DNA of 64,000 nt from Pyrinomonadaceae bacterium. Its GTDB lineage: Bacteria; Acidobacteriota; Blastocatellia; Pyrinomonadales; Pyrinomonadaceae. Numbering within the stretch: the first letter of the stretch is position 1; each line of letters opens with the position of its first letter. Location: positions 930,001-994,000 of the forward strand of contig JANQRU010000004.1 of the NCBI GenBank assembly GCA_028284415.1. Reading direction: 5' to 3'. The position numbers and the translations under genes are program-made. Positions 45,330 through 53,730 of this stretch are shown here, piece after piece. Under the pieces are notes generated by a model. It worked only from the letters and a program-made list of their open reading frames with translations. It was not told where the DNA came from and searched no databases.

Positions 45330-45413
45330 GCCACGAACAAACACGAATGAACACGAAAAAGTTCGACAGAATTATCCAGAATGCTTTCGTGTAATTTTGT
45401 GTCTGTTCGTGGC
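45330..45413. repeat. Inverted repeat in the hisD-hisC spacer, family GCCACGAACAAACACGAA
   Basis: Arms 45330-45358 and 45385-45413 pair at 24 of 29 positions. Each arm repeats CACGAA. The right arm is translated as the HisD C-terminus (ATNRHKITRKHSG). Confidence 0.78.
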
Positions 45414-46691
45414 TAATTTTTCTAAACGAACAGATATTGCATTTTTGTGTGCGATTAATTCTTCGGCTTCTGCCATTAGTTCGATTGTTTTGCCGAGATT
45501 CCTAATTCCCGTTTCGGTCAATTTTTGAAATGTGATTTTCTTAACAAACGAATCAAGTGAAACTCCGCTGTAATTTTTTGCATAGCCGTCTGTCGGCAGA
45601 GTGTGATTCGTGCCGGAAGCGTAATCACCTGCTGATTCGCACGAATAATTTCCGATAAATACCGAACCTGCATTGGTAATGTGTTCGGCGATTTCGTCAG
45701 CATTTTCGACTGCTAAAATTAAATGTTCGGCGGCGTATTCATTTAATAATTCGATTGCTGTCTTTTTGTTCTCGACCAAAATTGCTTTTGAATTTTCAAG
45801 TGCTTTTTCGGCGATTTCTTTTCTTGGTAAATCGGCTAACTGTTTTTCAACCTCTACCTTTGATTCTTCAATAACCTTTTCGCTTATCGAAACAAGCAAA
45901 ACTTGACTGTCTGTTCCGTGTTCGGCTTGTGAAAGTAAATCAGCGGCGACAAATTCGGGAACGGAGTTTTCGTCTGCAAAAACTGCAACTTCCGAAGGTC
46001 CGGCGGGCATATCGATAGCGATTCCTTTTTGCGAAACGATCTGTTTTGCAGCTGTTACAAACTGATTTCCGGGACCAAAGATTTTGTAAACATTCGGGAC
46101 GGTTTTAGTTCCAAAAGCCATTGCACCAATCGCTTGAACCCCACCAATCTTGAAAACTTTTGTAACGCCACAAAGCTTTGCTGTGTAAAGAATTACATCA
46201 TTTATTTTCCCATTCTCATCAGGGGGCGAACACATTATGATTTCACCACATCCGACAATTTTTGCAGGAACGGCGAGCATCAGGACGGTTGAAAGAAGTG
46301 GAGCTGTTCCTCCCGGAACGTATAAACCGACTCGTTCGATCGCTACGGATTTTCGCCAACAGAAAACGCCTTCCGTCGTTTCAATTTTTTCGGGAGTTTC
46401 TTTCTGTGCAATGTGAAATTTTTCGATGTTCGATTTGGCGTGTTTGATGGCGTTTTTCAGTTCATCTGAGACTCTGCTTTCTGCTTCGCTGAATTCTTTT
46501 TCCAAAACTTGGAAATCTTCGAGCAAAACCTTGTCAAATTGTTTTGTGTAACGCCGAACAGCAGAATCGCCTTCACTTTCGATGTCGTCTAAAACCGCAG
46601 AAACCGTAATTTTCAACTCTTCAAAATCAAACACGGGACGAGCCAAAATCTCTTGCCAATTTTCTTTTTTTGGATATTTTATTAATTGCAT
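45372..46691 (-). CDS. hisD: Histidinol dehydrogenase
   Basis: A 439-residue zinc- and NAD-dependent enzyme for the last two steps of histidine synthesis. Motifs: VGLYVPGGTAPLLSTVLM, IFGPGNQFVTAAKQIV, DMPAGPSEVAVFAD, DLLSQAEHGTDSQ, and NHTLPTDGYAKNYSGVSLD with catalytic His. The family core ends near NAISVRLEKL; about 13 extra residues come from the repeat. Confidence 0.95.
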   Translation of the reverse strand: MQLIKYPKKENWQEILARPVFDFEELKITVSAVLDDIESEGDSAVRRYTKQFDKVLLEDFQVLEKEFSEAESRVSDELKNAIKHAKSNIEKFHIAQKETPEKIETTEGVFCWRKSVAIERVGLYVPGGTAPLLSTVLMLAVPAKIVGCGEIIMCSPPDENGKINDVILYTAKLCGVTKVFKIGGVQAIGAMAFGTKTVPNVYKIFGPGNQFVTAAKQIVSQKGIAIDMPAGPSEVAVFADENSVPEFVAADLLSQAEHGTDSQVLLVSISEKVIEESKVEVEKQLADLPRKEIAEKALENSKAILVENKKTAIELLNEYAAEHLILAVENADEIAEHITNAGSVFIGNYSCESAGDYASGTNHTLPTDGYAKNYSGVSLDSFVKKITFQKLTETGIRNLGKTIELMAEAEELIAHKNAISVRLEKLATNRHKITRKHSG

Positions 46692-46705
46692 TTTTAATCG
46701 TTCGC

Positions 46706-46782
46706 AGTTAATTGTTAATAGTTAAAAATTCGTCGCCAAAATCTAAAAAAAACAATGAACAATTAACTATTAACAATCAACT
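46706..46782. repeat. Inverted repeat in the hisG-hisD spacer, family GTTAATTGTTAATAG
   Basis: Arms 46706-46725 and 46763-46782 pair at 19 of 20 positions (AGTTAATTGTTAATAGTTAA). The loop is 37 bases. It fills the 94-base spacer. Confidence 0.78.
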
Positions 46783-46785
46783 AAA

Positions 46786-47646
46786 TTACTGAATCATTTG
46801 GTCAATTGATAAAACCAAAACTCCTTCCGCTCCTTCTGTTTTTAGGTTTTCGACAACTTCCCAGAAATCATTTTCATTGATAACCGAATGCACCGAACTC
46901 CAGCCCGATTCCGCCAGAGGCAAAACCGAAGGACTACGCATTCCGGGTAGAATTTCAATAATTTTTTCGAGATTCTCGTTTGGTGCGTTCAGCAGAATGT
47001 ATTTATTTTCTTCGGCGGATTTACCCGCACGGATTCGGAAGAGAAGTTTATTGAGAAGTTTTTGCGAATCTTCGTCTAAACCCTTTCGTTTTATCAAAAC
47101 CGCTTCCGAACGCATCACGGTTTCGACTTCTTTCAAGCCGTTTGTAAAAAGTGTGCTGCCCGAACTAACAATGTCGCAAACAGCATCCGCCAAACCGATG
47201 GAAGGAGCAATCTCAACCGAACCGCTAATCGTGTGTAATTCAGCTTCGACATTATTTTTTGATAAAAAATTACCTAAAATTTTCGGGTAACTCGTGGCGA
47301 TTCGTTTGCCTTCAAAATCTTTTACACTCACATATTCAAAAGATTTCGGCAGAGCCAAAGAAAGACGACATTTGCCAAAGCCAAGCTTTTCGATTGTTTC
47401 GACCTCACAATCTTTTTCCGCCAGAACATTTTCGCCAACAATGCCTATATCCGCGACCGAATCTTCGACGTAGTTTGGAATATCATCGTCCCGCAAAAAG
47501 AAAATCTCCAAAGGGAAATTATTTGCTTCCGAACGCAACTTGCCTAGTCCATTACCGAAACTTATCCCGCATTTTTTCAGAAGCTTGACGGAATCATCGC
47601 TCAAGCGTCCCGATTTTTGAATTGCAATTTTTAATTTTCTATCCAT
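46786..47646 (-). CDS. hisG: ATP phosphoribosyltransferase, long form
   Basis: A 286-residue enzyme starting MDRKLKIAIQKSGRLSDDSV, first step of histidine synthesis and feedback target. The PRPP loop region is DAVCDIVSSGSTLFTNG. Beyond residue 200 a C-terminal ACT-like regulatory domain (SPSVLPLAESGWSSVHSVIN) marks the long HisG form that needs no HisZ. ATG 47646 is chosen; a TTG at 47658 lies inside the terminator T-run. It lacks a Shine-Dalgarno but follows directly the attenuator. Confidence 0.94.
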   Translation of the reverse strand: MDRKLKIAIQKSGRLSDDSVKLLKKCGISFGNGLGKLRSEANNFPLEIFFLRDDDIPNYVEDSVADIGIVGENVLAEKDCEVETIEKLGFGKCRLSLALPKSFEYVSVKDFEGKRIATSYPKILGNFLSKNNVEAELHTISGSVEIAPSIGLADAVCDIVSSGSTLFTNGLKEVETVMRSEAVLIKRKGLDEDSQKLLNKLLFRIRAGKSAEENKYILLNAPNENLEKIIEILPGMRSPSVLPLAESGWSSVHSVINENDFWEVVENLKTEGAEGVLVLSIDQMIQ

Positions 47647-47650
47647 CTTT

Positions 47651-47688
47651 AAAAACAAAAAAGAACTTGGAATATAATTCTCAAGTTC
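47651..47688 (-). terminator. Intrinsic terminator in the his leader (attenuator)
   Basis: On the minus strand GAACTTG (47688-47682) pairs with CAAGTTC (47669-47663), continued inside by GAAT/ATTC with one bulged A, followed by TTTTTTGTTTTT. It ends 4 bases before the hisG ATG and follows only the His leader peptide. Confidence 0.85.
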
Positions 47689-47748
47689 ACGCTGATCTAT
47701 AAAACTAATTTTACTGGAAAATCAATACAAAAAGATTAATCGGCGTGA
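47687..47748 (-). promoter_or_regulatory. Possible antiterminator pairing in the his leader
   Basis: TCACGCCGAT (47748-47739), inside the last codons of the leader peptide, can pair with ATCAGCGTGA (47696-47687) at 9 of 10 positions. The second partner overlaps the first two bases of the terminator 5' arm, so the two structures would compete only at the edge. Regulation is inferred. Confidence 0.5.
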
Positions 47749-47804
47749 TGTGAATCATGCCAATGATGATGAAGTGTTTGAAGTGTAAAATTCGTTGTTT
47801 TCAT
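47736..47804 (-). CDS. hisL: Histidine-rich leader peptide of the his operon
   Basis: A 22-codon frame, ATG at 47804 to TAA at 47736, in front of the terminator that precedes hisG. After MKTTNFTLQT comes LHHHWHDSHHAD: six His codons (12, 13, 14, 16, 19, 20) in nine. The length and position match the hisL leader of enterobacteria, where ribosome stalling at His codons prevents termination. The sequence itself is unrelated to enterobacterial HisL apart from the His run. Confidence 0.85.
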   Translation of the reverse strand: MKTTNFTLQTLHHHWHDSHHAD

Positions 47805-47885
47805 CTCTAACTCAAATAAAAACATTTTGAAAATCTTTTTGCAAGCTAAGTGAAAACATTTATACTTGAAAGCTCAAAATACTTT

Positions 47886-48125
47886 ATGGAAGAAATAGAC
47901 CTAGAAAAAGATAAAGAGAAAATTCTGCGTGCTTTTGGTAAAAGGGCACAACGTTGTTATGGGTGTTTCGTTGCGTTTCATTTCAAAGATATGTATTTGG
48001 GGGAAGACGCTTCGTATTATTGCGAACACTGCAAAACCGACGATATGTTTCATTTTGATGATTTTGTGAAGTTTATCGACGTTTCAAAATTAAGGGAAAG
48101 CAAAGGAACACATCATTTAGATTAA
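47886..48125 (+). CDS. Small zinc-ribbon-like protein of unknown function
   Basis: A 79-residue product from ATG 47886 with two CxxC pairs (RCYGC and YCEHC) about 27 residues apart, likely binding one zinc. A GTG at 47850 would extend it by 12 residues into the divergent his promoter region. The tail HHLD is unremarkable. Function unknown. It is followed after 16 bases by the FHA protein gene and may be co-transcribed. Confidence 0.55.
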   Translation: MEEIDLEKDKEKILRAFGKRAQRCYGCFVAFHFKDMYLGEDASYYCEHCKTDDMFHFDDFVKFIDVSKLRESKGTHHLD

Positions 48126-48141
48126 ATATCAGAAAAGTTGA

Positions 48142-49746
48142 ATGAAAAAAGTCACCCTCAAAATTGCATCAGGCTACGATTCAGAAAATATAACTCTCAG
48201 GGATGAGATAAGCATCGGGCGAACACCTCTTGCAGATGTCGTTTTGGAAGACCCTGGGTTGTCGCGTGTTAATACAACTATCTTTCGTGACGGTAGCGAT
48301 ATTTTGATTGTTGATGAAGGCTCGACAAACGGGACTTTTATTAATGGTGAAAGAGTTGGTAGCAGTCCGAAAATACTCTTTGACGGAGATGTTATTACTT
48401 GCGGAACAGAAACAGAGATTCGCGTTGATATTGGTGAAAAAAGTGTATTTGATGATGAAATAATTGAAGCAGAACCTCGCCGAAGAAAACCTAAAAAACC
48501 CGTTAAAAGTTCTAACATCACGCCAACTGTAAAGCATTACACTCCTGATATAGAAATAGATCAAGAAGAAAAACCAATAATACTTTGGGTTGCTGCGGGA
48601 TCAACGGCACTTATTTTATTTCTGGCAATAATCGGGGTTGTCGTAGTGAGCTATTTTGAAGGAAATGGCGGGAAAGAAATAGCTAAAGATGGGCAGAAAC
48701 CTATCGGGAATCGTAATGTCGCTATACCGATTTTTGTGATTGATCCCTTGGGCGGACAAAAACAGGAGGAATTAGATGAACTAATTCAGTATTGGGAAGT
48801 GCAAGAGAAAGAAATTAAGGTAGAGGATATGCAGGAAATCAAAACTGATACTTCCTCTACAACTCCTGAAACTAAAGAGACGGGATTAAATCTCAATGTC
48901 AGTCTCAATTTTTGGCAAGAGCAATATAATCGTTCCAGAGAAAATTACTACGGGGCTGAATTTGCCGGGTTAATAAAGCCAAGAGCTCTTTGTTGTGGTG
49001 TTCCTAAACAGACAGCAAAAATCCGCGAGATGCAGCAGGAAGGGTATAAACTTCCGATGGATTTTGCAGACCTTGCCCGCAAGCGGATGGCAGGTGAATT
49101 GATCGAACTTCCGATGGCAACAGATTATTGGGTTTTGGATGTTGGCGGAAGTTCGAATGAAAAGCCTTTCACGAGCTTTGAATTCAAGACGGGTTCGACG
49201 ACTGCTCCTCCGGGATCAAATGATTACAATACTTTGGCTCAACTCGCCGCAAATTTTTCCGGTACAAGATACGATATGAATAACCCGAAACATCGAAGAC
49301 AGATGAAAATTCGTCTTCTCCGTATGTTTCATCCGCGTGCGTTGCCTATTTTGCAAAGGCTTTCGAAAGCTTATCATGCCAAATTTGATCGTCCGCTTCG
49401 CATTACATCACTTTCACGCTCGATGGAATATCAGATCGGTTTGAATAAAATCAATCCAAACTCCTTCAAGGTTCGTGGAGCAGGAGCTTTGCCTCCGCAT
49501 ACATCGGGTTGTGCTTTTGATCTTTCCAGGAAGTTTCAAAATAAAGATGAACAGAATTTTATGGCGAATATGCTCGTTGAAATGGAAAACGAAAAAATTC
49601 TGGATGGATTACGGGAAGGAAATGCAAATGCTTGTTTTCATGTTTTTATATATGATGACGGGCAACCACCAGCCGGATTTAATGCCAAAAACTTTATAGA
49701 TTCCGTAACTCCTAAATCATATTGGCTGGCAGTTTTACGTTATTAA
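48142..49746 (+). CDS. FHA domain - transmembrane - M15-like peptidase fusion
   Basis: A 534-residue protein. The N-terminal FHA domain (1-about 105) has the phosphothreonine-binding set: SIGRTPLADVVL, GLSRVNTTIF (family often SxxH; here Asn) and DEGSTNGTFING. One membrane helix (about 148-172: AAGSTALILFLAIIGVVVV) places the rest outside. The C-terminal domain (about 395-534) has PPHTSGCAFDL (HxxGxAxD type, His453, Asp460) and CFHVFI, as in M15/VanY-type carboxypeptidases and DUF5715. It would link phospho-signalling to cell-wall peptide cutting. It shares its TTAA stop with the convergent PPIase gene. Confidence 0.75.
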   Translation: MKKVTLKIASGYDSENITLRDEISIGRTPLADVVLEDPGLSRVNTTIFRDGSDILIVDEGSTNGTFINGERVGSSPKILFDGDVITCGTETEIRVDIGEKSVFDDEIIEAEPRRRKPKKPVKSSNITPTVKHYTPDIEIDQEEKPIILWVAAGSTALILFLAIIGVVVVSYFEGNGGKEIAKDGQKPIGNRNVAIPIFVIDPLGGQKQEELDELIQYWEVQEKEIKVEDMQEIKTDTSSTTPETKETGLNLNVSLNFWQEQYNRSRENYYGAEFAGLIKPRALCCGVPKQTAKIREMQQEGYKLPMDFADLARKRMAGELIELPMATDYWVLDVGGSSNEKPFTSFEFKTGSTTAPPGSNDYNTLAQLAANFSGTRYDMNNPKHRRQMKIRLLRMFHPRALPILQRLSKAYHAKFDRPLRITSLSRSMEYQIGLNKINPNSFKVRGAGALPPHTSGCAFDLSRKFQNKDEQNFMANMLVEMENEKILDGLREGNANACFHVFIYDDGQPPAGFNAKNFIDSVTPKSYWLAVLRY

Positions 49747-50459
49747 TTTGTCTCGGGCTTTGCTTCTGTTTCAGCTTTTTTTTCGGGAACTGTGCAGGTT
49801 ATGATTTTCGCTTCATTGATGCGGACTGGTTTTTTAGGTTTTTCGTTTTCTACAGGCATTTTATTTATCTCATCAACGACATCCATACCTTCCGTAACTT
49901 TTCCAAAAGCCGCAAATTTTCCATCAAGCGAACTTGCCGCACGCACTAATATAAAGAAACTTGTTGATGCACTATTCGGTTCATTTGAACGTGCCATTGA
50001 GAGGATTCCACGCTCGTGTTTAATCAAGCTTGGCTCATCGGGAATTGTCCTGACTGCCCGCCATTTCATTTCATTCGTAACATTTTCATTTGTCCAGAGA
50101 TCACCGCCTTGGATGACAAAATCAGGAACAACTCGACTAAAAACTGTTGTGTCGAAGGCATCAATTGCAACTAGATTTAAGAAGTTTCTGACTGTATTCG
50201 GAGCAGTTTCAGGAAATAACTCCATTTTTATATTGCCTTTTTCCGTTTCAAAAATAACACATTTTGTCACCATTGTTTTTACATCTACATCATCGAAAGG
50301 TTCGGGCTTTCTTGGCGGAGCTTGTGGTCTTTGGTTCGCTTTTTTAGTAGCTTGAGTTTCTTCTTTTTCAACGGTTTCATCGGAAGTGTTGCTTTGTGCC
50401 GAAACCAAAGAAAACGATAAAAATATGAACAGGCTTAGTGCAAAAATTCTTTTTGTCAT
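49743..50459 (-). CDS. Exported cyclophilin-type peptidyl-prolyl isomerase
   Basis: A 238-residue protein from ATG 50459 (AGAGG upstream). The signal peptide (FALSLFIFLSFSLVSAQ) is followed by a Pro/Lys-rich linker and the cyclophilin domain (FETEKGNIKMELFPETAPNT, FSRVVPDFVIQGGD, LSMARSNEPNSASTSFFI, KFAAFGKVTEGMDVVD). The catalytic Arg is in FSRVVPDF. It catalyses cis-trans isomerisation of prolyl bonds in the periplasm. Ends Glu/Lys-rich. Two residues longer with TTG 50465. Confidence 0.9.
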   Translation of the reverse strand: MTKRIFALSLFIFLSFSLVSAQSNTSDETVEKEETQATKKANQRPQAPPRKPEPFDDVDVKTMVTKCVIFETEKGNIKMELFPETAPNTVRNFLNLVAIDAFDTTVFSRVVPDFVIQGGDLWTNENVTNEMKWRAVRTIPDEPSLIKHERGILSMARSNEPNSASTSFFILVRAASSLDGKFAAFGKVTEGMDVVDEINKMPVENEKPKKPVRINEAKIITCTVPEKKAETEAKPETN

Positions 50460-50596
50460 TTCCAAAATCCTCTTTTACTTTTTCGGGGGACGTTTCAATT
50501 CTAGACCGTTAATTTGAATAAACAAAATCATTTCAAGTTGCAAGAATAATTTTCGCTTGCTTTGCGTCTTTGGCAGTTAATTCTTAAACTAAAAAT

Positions 50597-53500
50597 ATGG
50601 CGGAAAATGGAAATAATTCATCCACCCAGAAGAAGCACAATTATACCAATCTGGCTCGACGCTTGAGCCGTTTGCCAACGGAGAAAAAGAAAGTTTCGCT
50701 GGAAATGTCTGCATCTTTGGCGGCAGTCTCACTCAAAGTCAGCCGCGAATTTGTCGAAGCTGTGCCGAAAGCCGCGAAGGTTTTGTCGGCGGAAGATTTA
50801 CGCGATTGGGCGGAAATGGGACGCAAGGTTGCGATGGCAAATGCTGATTTGGGCGTAGATTATTTTTCAAAGGGCGTGGGCAATTTGCGTGTGATTCCTG
50901 CCAAGGCACGTTCGCTTGTTTTTCAGATCTGCACACGGCAATTGATTCTTTCGAGTTCGATTGCGATTGAAACTTTTGAATTGATTCCAGAACTTGCCAA
51001 GGATATTGAAGACAAAACATTACTAATTGACATTTTAAAACTCGCTTCAGAAATCGCTAATCGTTCCGCTAAGCATTCGTCTGATTTTTTGCTGAAAACT
51101 CCAGAGATTATCAAATCGTTTGAAAAATTTGGACGAAGCAGAAAAAGAGTTGCGAAAGCGACTTTGGAGTTGGCTTCACATTTTGCGAATCGAACAGGCG
51201 GAATGACGGCGGATCTTTGGTCATCTCTGCCGGAGGTGTTTGAAAAACTTTCAGCGAAAAATGCTGTTAAATTAATGTCCTGTGCTCAGAGATTTTTGGA
51301 ATACGGTGGAAGCGTAACTTTGCATTTTGTAACTTCCGGTGCGAAAACTTTGAGCCGTTTTGACGCGGTTTTTGATGAATGGTGTGATGTTTTGGTCGAG
51401 TTTGCTAAACACGGAAACGCCGTTTTGATTTCGCTTCTGCGGTCGAGTCCGCAATTTTTCAAACGCATTGGGGCATTAAAAAATAAAAAAGATGCGACGG
51501 AGATTTCGAGGCGGGTTTTGCAACTTGTCAAAGAAATTGCCGAATCGGATTCCGAGAGTGCTTTGGCAGCTTTTCGTTCGAGTGCGAAAGCTCTAAGAAA
51601 AGTTTCATTGGAGCAATTTGAAGAGTGGGTTGAAACAGGGTTGGAAACAAAGCAAGACGTTTCCGCTAAAGCACGCCGTTCATTTTTCGCACTCGAAACT
51701 CGTCAGTCAAACGAACTTTTACAAGAAGCACAGGAAGGTTTACCTCTCGAAAACATACAGACCATTCTACGAATTTATGTTGAGGGTTTAACTGGCAAAG
51801 AAATCGAAATCGCTCCGCTTTCCGCAATGCCGCAGGAATCAAGAATTGGCGATGGTAAAACGATTTATCTGCCATCAAATGTAAATGAATTTGATAATGA
51901 AGAACTCGATTTTCGACTCTACAAAGTCCTCGCTGCACACGGAGCAGGGCAGATTGAATTCGGCACATTTGTAAAAGATACGGAAGCATTAAAAGCTGCT
52001 TACATCGAACTTGCTGAACTCTATGAAGCGTCCGCTGAACAGCTAGATGCGTTTTCGCTCGCAGGTTATATCGAAGAAGTTCAAAAAGGTGAAACGGCAC
52101 TTTCAGAGGAAGAATATCGAAAAGAATTTGCTAAAAAACGAAAGCGTGTTCCGAAAAATGCAGATTATAAAGCCGTCTTGCAAGCCTTTCCCGAACCGCG
52201 TCTTGCACGTCGAATTTTCGGTACAATGGAAAATGCACGAATTGACCAAAAATTGCGTCAAAATTATCGCGGATTAGTTAAAGACCTTGATCTGATGCAG
52301 AAATTCTTGCGCGAGCGAAGACCTTATATTTTCGATTTGCCAATGCCGCAAGTTCCTTTTGAATTGCTGTTTCAAATAACGATGTGCGGCGGTGCAACTG
52401 ATGATGCAAGGCAATTTTACGGACAGATCGTTTCTGAGATCGAAACCGTTATCGAATCATATTTAGCGATAAAAGATGCGAGCGTCGCTGATTCGATTAT
52501 GGCAACGAGCCGTGTTTACGATCTTTTCCAAAATGTAACGCCCGAAGAAACGCAAGCGGAAGAATCCGACGAGCAAGAAGAAAAAGGCGAATACGCCGAA
52601 GAAGATGCTCAAGGCGAAGCCGTAACCGAATCGCAAATCAAGCGTGAGGAAAAAGCTAAAGAAGCTGAAGATATTAGAGATTTGTTCAACGCTTGGAATG
52701 ATTTGGAAAATGAAGAGGGCGAACCTCAGGATTTGCAGGGTTCGGAAAATTGGTCTTTCAATGAAATGCCCGAACAACCGCTCGAAGCTGGTGACGAAGC
52801 CTTTGCCTACGACGAATGGGACAGAGAACTTGCCGATTTCCGCACCGATTGGTGTCGCGTTATTGAGAAAAAAGTCCGCAAAGGCGATAGAAATTTTGTC
52901 GAATTGGCACGCTCGCGTTATCGAGGTGTGATTTCATCCGTCCGTCATCAATTCCAATTGATGAAACCTGAAAACTTAACCAAAATCAATCGTGAATTGG
53001 ACGGCGAAGAATATGATTTGAATGCCGTAATTGATTACGTTGTGGATAGTCGTGCAAACGGGCGTTTGGCGGAAAGAATCTATACAAAACGCTTGCGACG
53101 CGAACGCGACGTTGCCGTTTCTTTGCTTTTAGATCAATCATCTTCGACGGCTCGTACAATCACGCGAAACCCTCTGCAACCATACACACATCCGGGGCGG
53201 CGAATTATCGAGATCGAAAAAGAAGGTTTAGTTTTAATGAGCGAAGCCCTCGAAGCGGTTGGCGATGTCTATTCGATAAACGGATTTACGAGTGAAGGCA
53301 GACGCAATGTAAAATTCTACATCGTTAAAGATTTTGACGAAAAATACTCCGAAGAAATAGAAAGAAGAATCGGCGGAATCACATTTCAAAACAACACGCG
53401 ACTCGGTGCCGCCATTCGCCACGCCGCCGCTAAATTATTACGACAAGAATCCCGTACAAAATTAATGATAATTCTCACCGATGGCAGACCGTATGACCAC

Positions 53501-53713
53501 GATTATGGTGACGCAAAATACGCTAAAGAAGACGTGCGAGAAGCCTTAACTGAAGCCCGTATGAGTGGAATCACACCTTTCTGCATCACGATTGACCGCG
53601 ATTCCGAACAGGAATTAAAAGACCTATACGGTGAAGTCGGCTACACAATTATTGATGATGTTTTGAGTTTGCCGGAGAAATTACCGAATATATATAGGCG
53701 TTTGACGAGTTAA
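50597..53713 (+). CDS. NorD/CbbO-like VWA-domain protein
   Basis: A 1038-residue cytosolic protein. Residues 1-350 are helical repeats (many SSALxxVPK and FxxSxxKxLS units). An acidic region (about 650-720) precedes the VWA domain, where D846-Q-S-S-S ([10 protein letters not shown]), [12 protein letters not shown] and [12 protein letters not shown] form the MIDAS. This layout is that of NorD/CbbO proteins, which work with a MoxR-type AAA+ ATPase (NorQ/CbbQ) to insert metals or remodel proteins. No MoxR gene is adjacent, so the partner is elsewhere. Confidence 0.75.
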   Translation: MAENGNNSSTQKKHNYTNLARRLSRLPTEKKKVSLEMSASLAAVSLKVSREFVEAVPKAAKVLSAEDLRDWAEMGRKVAMANADLGVDYFSKGVGNLRVIPAKARSLVFQICTRQLILSSSIAIETFELIPELAKDIEDKTLLIDILKLASEIANRSAKHSSDFLLKTPEIIKSFEKFGRSRKRVAKATLELASHFANRTGGMTADLWSSLPEVFEKLSAKNAVKLMSCAQRFLEYGGSVTLHFVTSGAKTLSRFDAVFDEWCDVLVEFAKHGNAVLISLLRSSPQFFKRIGALKNKKDATEISRRVLQLVKEIAESDSESALAAFRSSAKALRKVSLEQFEEWVETGLETKQDVSAKARRSFFALETRQSNELLQEAQEGLPLENIQTILRIYVEGLTGKEIEIAPLSAMPQESRIGDGKTIYLPSNVNEFDNEELDFRLYKVLAAHGAGQIEFGTFVKDTEALKAAYIELAELYEASAEQLDAFSLAGYIEEVQKGETALSEEEYRKEFAKKRKRVPKNADYKAVLQAFPEPRLARRIFGTMENARIDQKLRQNYRGLVKDLDLMQKFLRERRPYIFDLPMPQVPFELLFQITMCGGATDDARQFYGQIVSEIETVIESYLAIKDASVADSIMATSRVYDLFQNVTPEETQAEESDEQEEKGEYAEEDAQGEAVTESQIKREEKAKEAEDIRDLFNAWNDLENEEGEPQDLQGSENWSFNEMPEQPLEAGDEAFAYDEWDRELADFRTDWCRVIEKKVRKGDRNFVELARSRYRGVISSVRHQFQLMKPENLTKINRELDGEEYDLNAVIDYVVDSRANGRLAERIYTKRLRRERDVAVSLLLDQSSSTARTITRNPLQPYTHPGRRIIEIEKEGLVLMSEALEAVGDVYSINGFTSEGRRNVKFYIVKDFDEKYSEEIERRIGGITFQNNTRLGAAIRHAAAKLLRQESRTKLMIILTDGRPYDHDYGDAKYAKEDVREALTEARMSGITPFCITIDRDSEQELKDLYGEVGYTIIDDVLSLPEKLPNIYRRLTS

Positions 53714-53730
53714 AAAAGCAAAACTTTGCA

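Noticed and set aside
40721-46782. CRISPR array
   Set aside because: The his-operon repeats are different from each other and palindromic, with genes between; no regular spacer pattern or cas genes.
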